Notes under the pieces: generated by a model | The model's input: the letters and a program-made list of their open reading frames with translations, nothing else | Database searches by the model: none | What the model was told of the DNA's origin: nothing | Assembly (NCBI GenBank): GCA_016187025.1 | Contig: JACPKM010000009.1 | Span: forward strand, 1-5,851 | Source of the DNA: Candidatus Daviesbacteria bacterium | Lineage (GTDB): Bacteria; Patescibacteria; Microgenomatia; Daviesbacterales; UBA10151 | Length of the DNA: 5,851 nucleotides | Reading direction: 5' to 3' | Shown: positions 5,836-5,851 of the stretch, in pieces | How the letters are laid out: every line of letters begins with the position of its first letter | Numbering within the stretch: position 1 is the stretch's first letter | Position numbers and translations under genes: made by a program

Positions 5836-5851
5836 TTCCTGTTTGACTTAA

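Overview
The window looks like a piece of an AT-rich bacterial chromosome, most likely from the Candidate Phyla Radiation (Patescibacteria, perhaps a Microgenomates-like lineage). This placement is an inference. It rests on the pairing of a short TraC-like protein with a separate ~600-residue VirB4-type ATPase, a single-pass membrane M23 peptidase nearby, very compact spacing, and proteins almost free of cysteine. The VirB4-type gene ends in TGA, so the code looks standard and not the TGA-recoded code of Gracilibacteria/Absconditabacteria.

Layout from left to right. Positions 3-340 (+ strand) hold the 3' end of an unidentified gene, an in-frame continuation after its stop codon, and a 46-residue single-pass membrane protein too short for routine gene calling. 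Its end overlaps the end of the next gene by 14 bp. Positions 327-2150 (- strand) hold a two-gene unit: a membrane-anchored M23 peptidoglycan peptidase followed 27 bp later by a major facilitator superfamily (MFS) transporter. Positions 2151-2242 are a divergent promoter region. Positions 2243-3388 (+ strand) hold a 381-residue soluble protein I cannot identify. Positions 3400-5824 (- strand) hold the VirB4-type ATPase and, upstream of it, the TraC-like N-terminal protein; the two genes overlap by 8 bp.

How they may work together. The TraC-like protein and the ATPase together correspond to one VirB4/TraC motor of a type IV secretion or conjugation/pilus-like machine. The M23 enzyme has all of its zinc and catalytic residues and a membrane anchor, so it could open the cell wall for that machine. 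The 381-residue gene lies in the opposite orientation between the ATPase and the peptidase. It carries a near-perfect sigma70-type promoter whose predicted start site falls on the A of its ATG, so its mRNA is probably leaderless. That gene, and its position inside a secretion neighbourhood, is the best candidate here for something undescribed. No tRNA, rRNA, CRISPR array, insertion sequence or convincing intrinsic terminator was seen. No gene-free stretch exceeds 100 bp.
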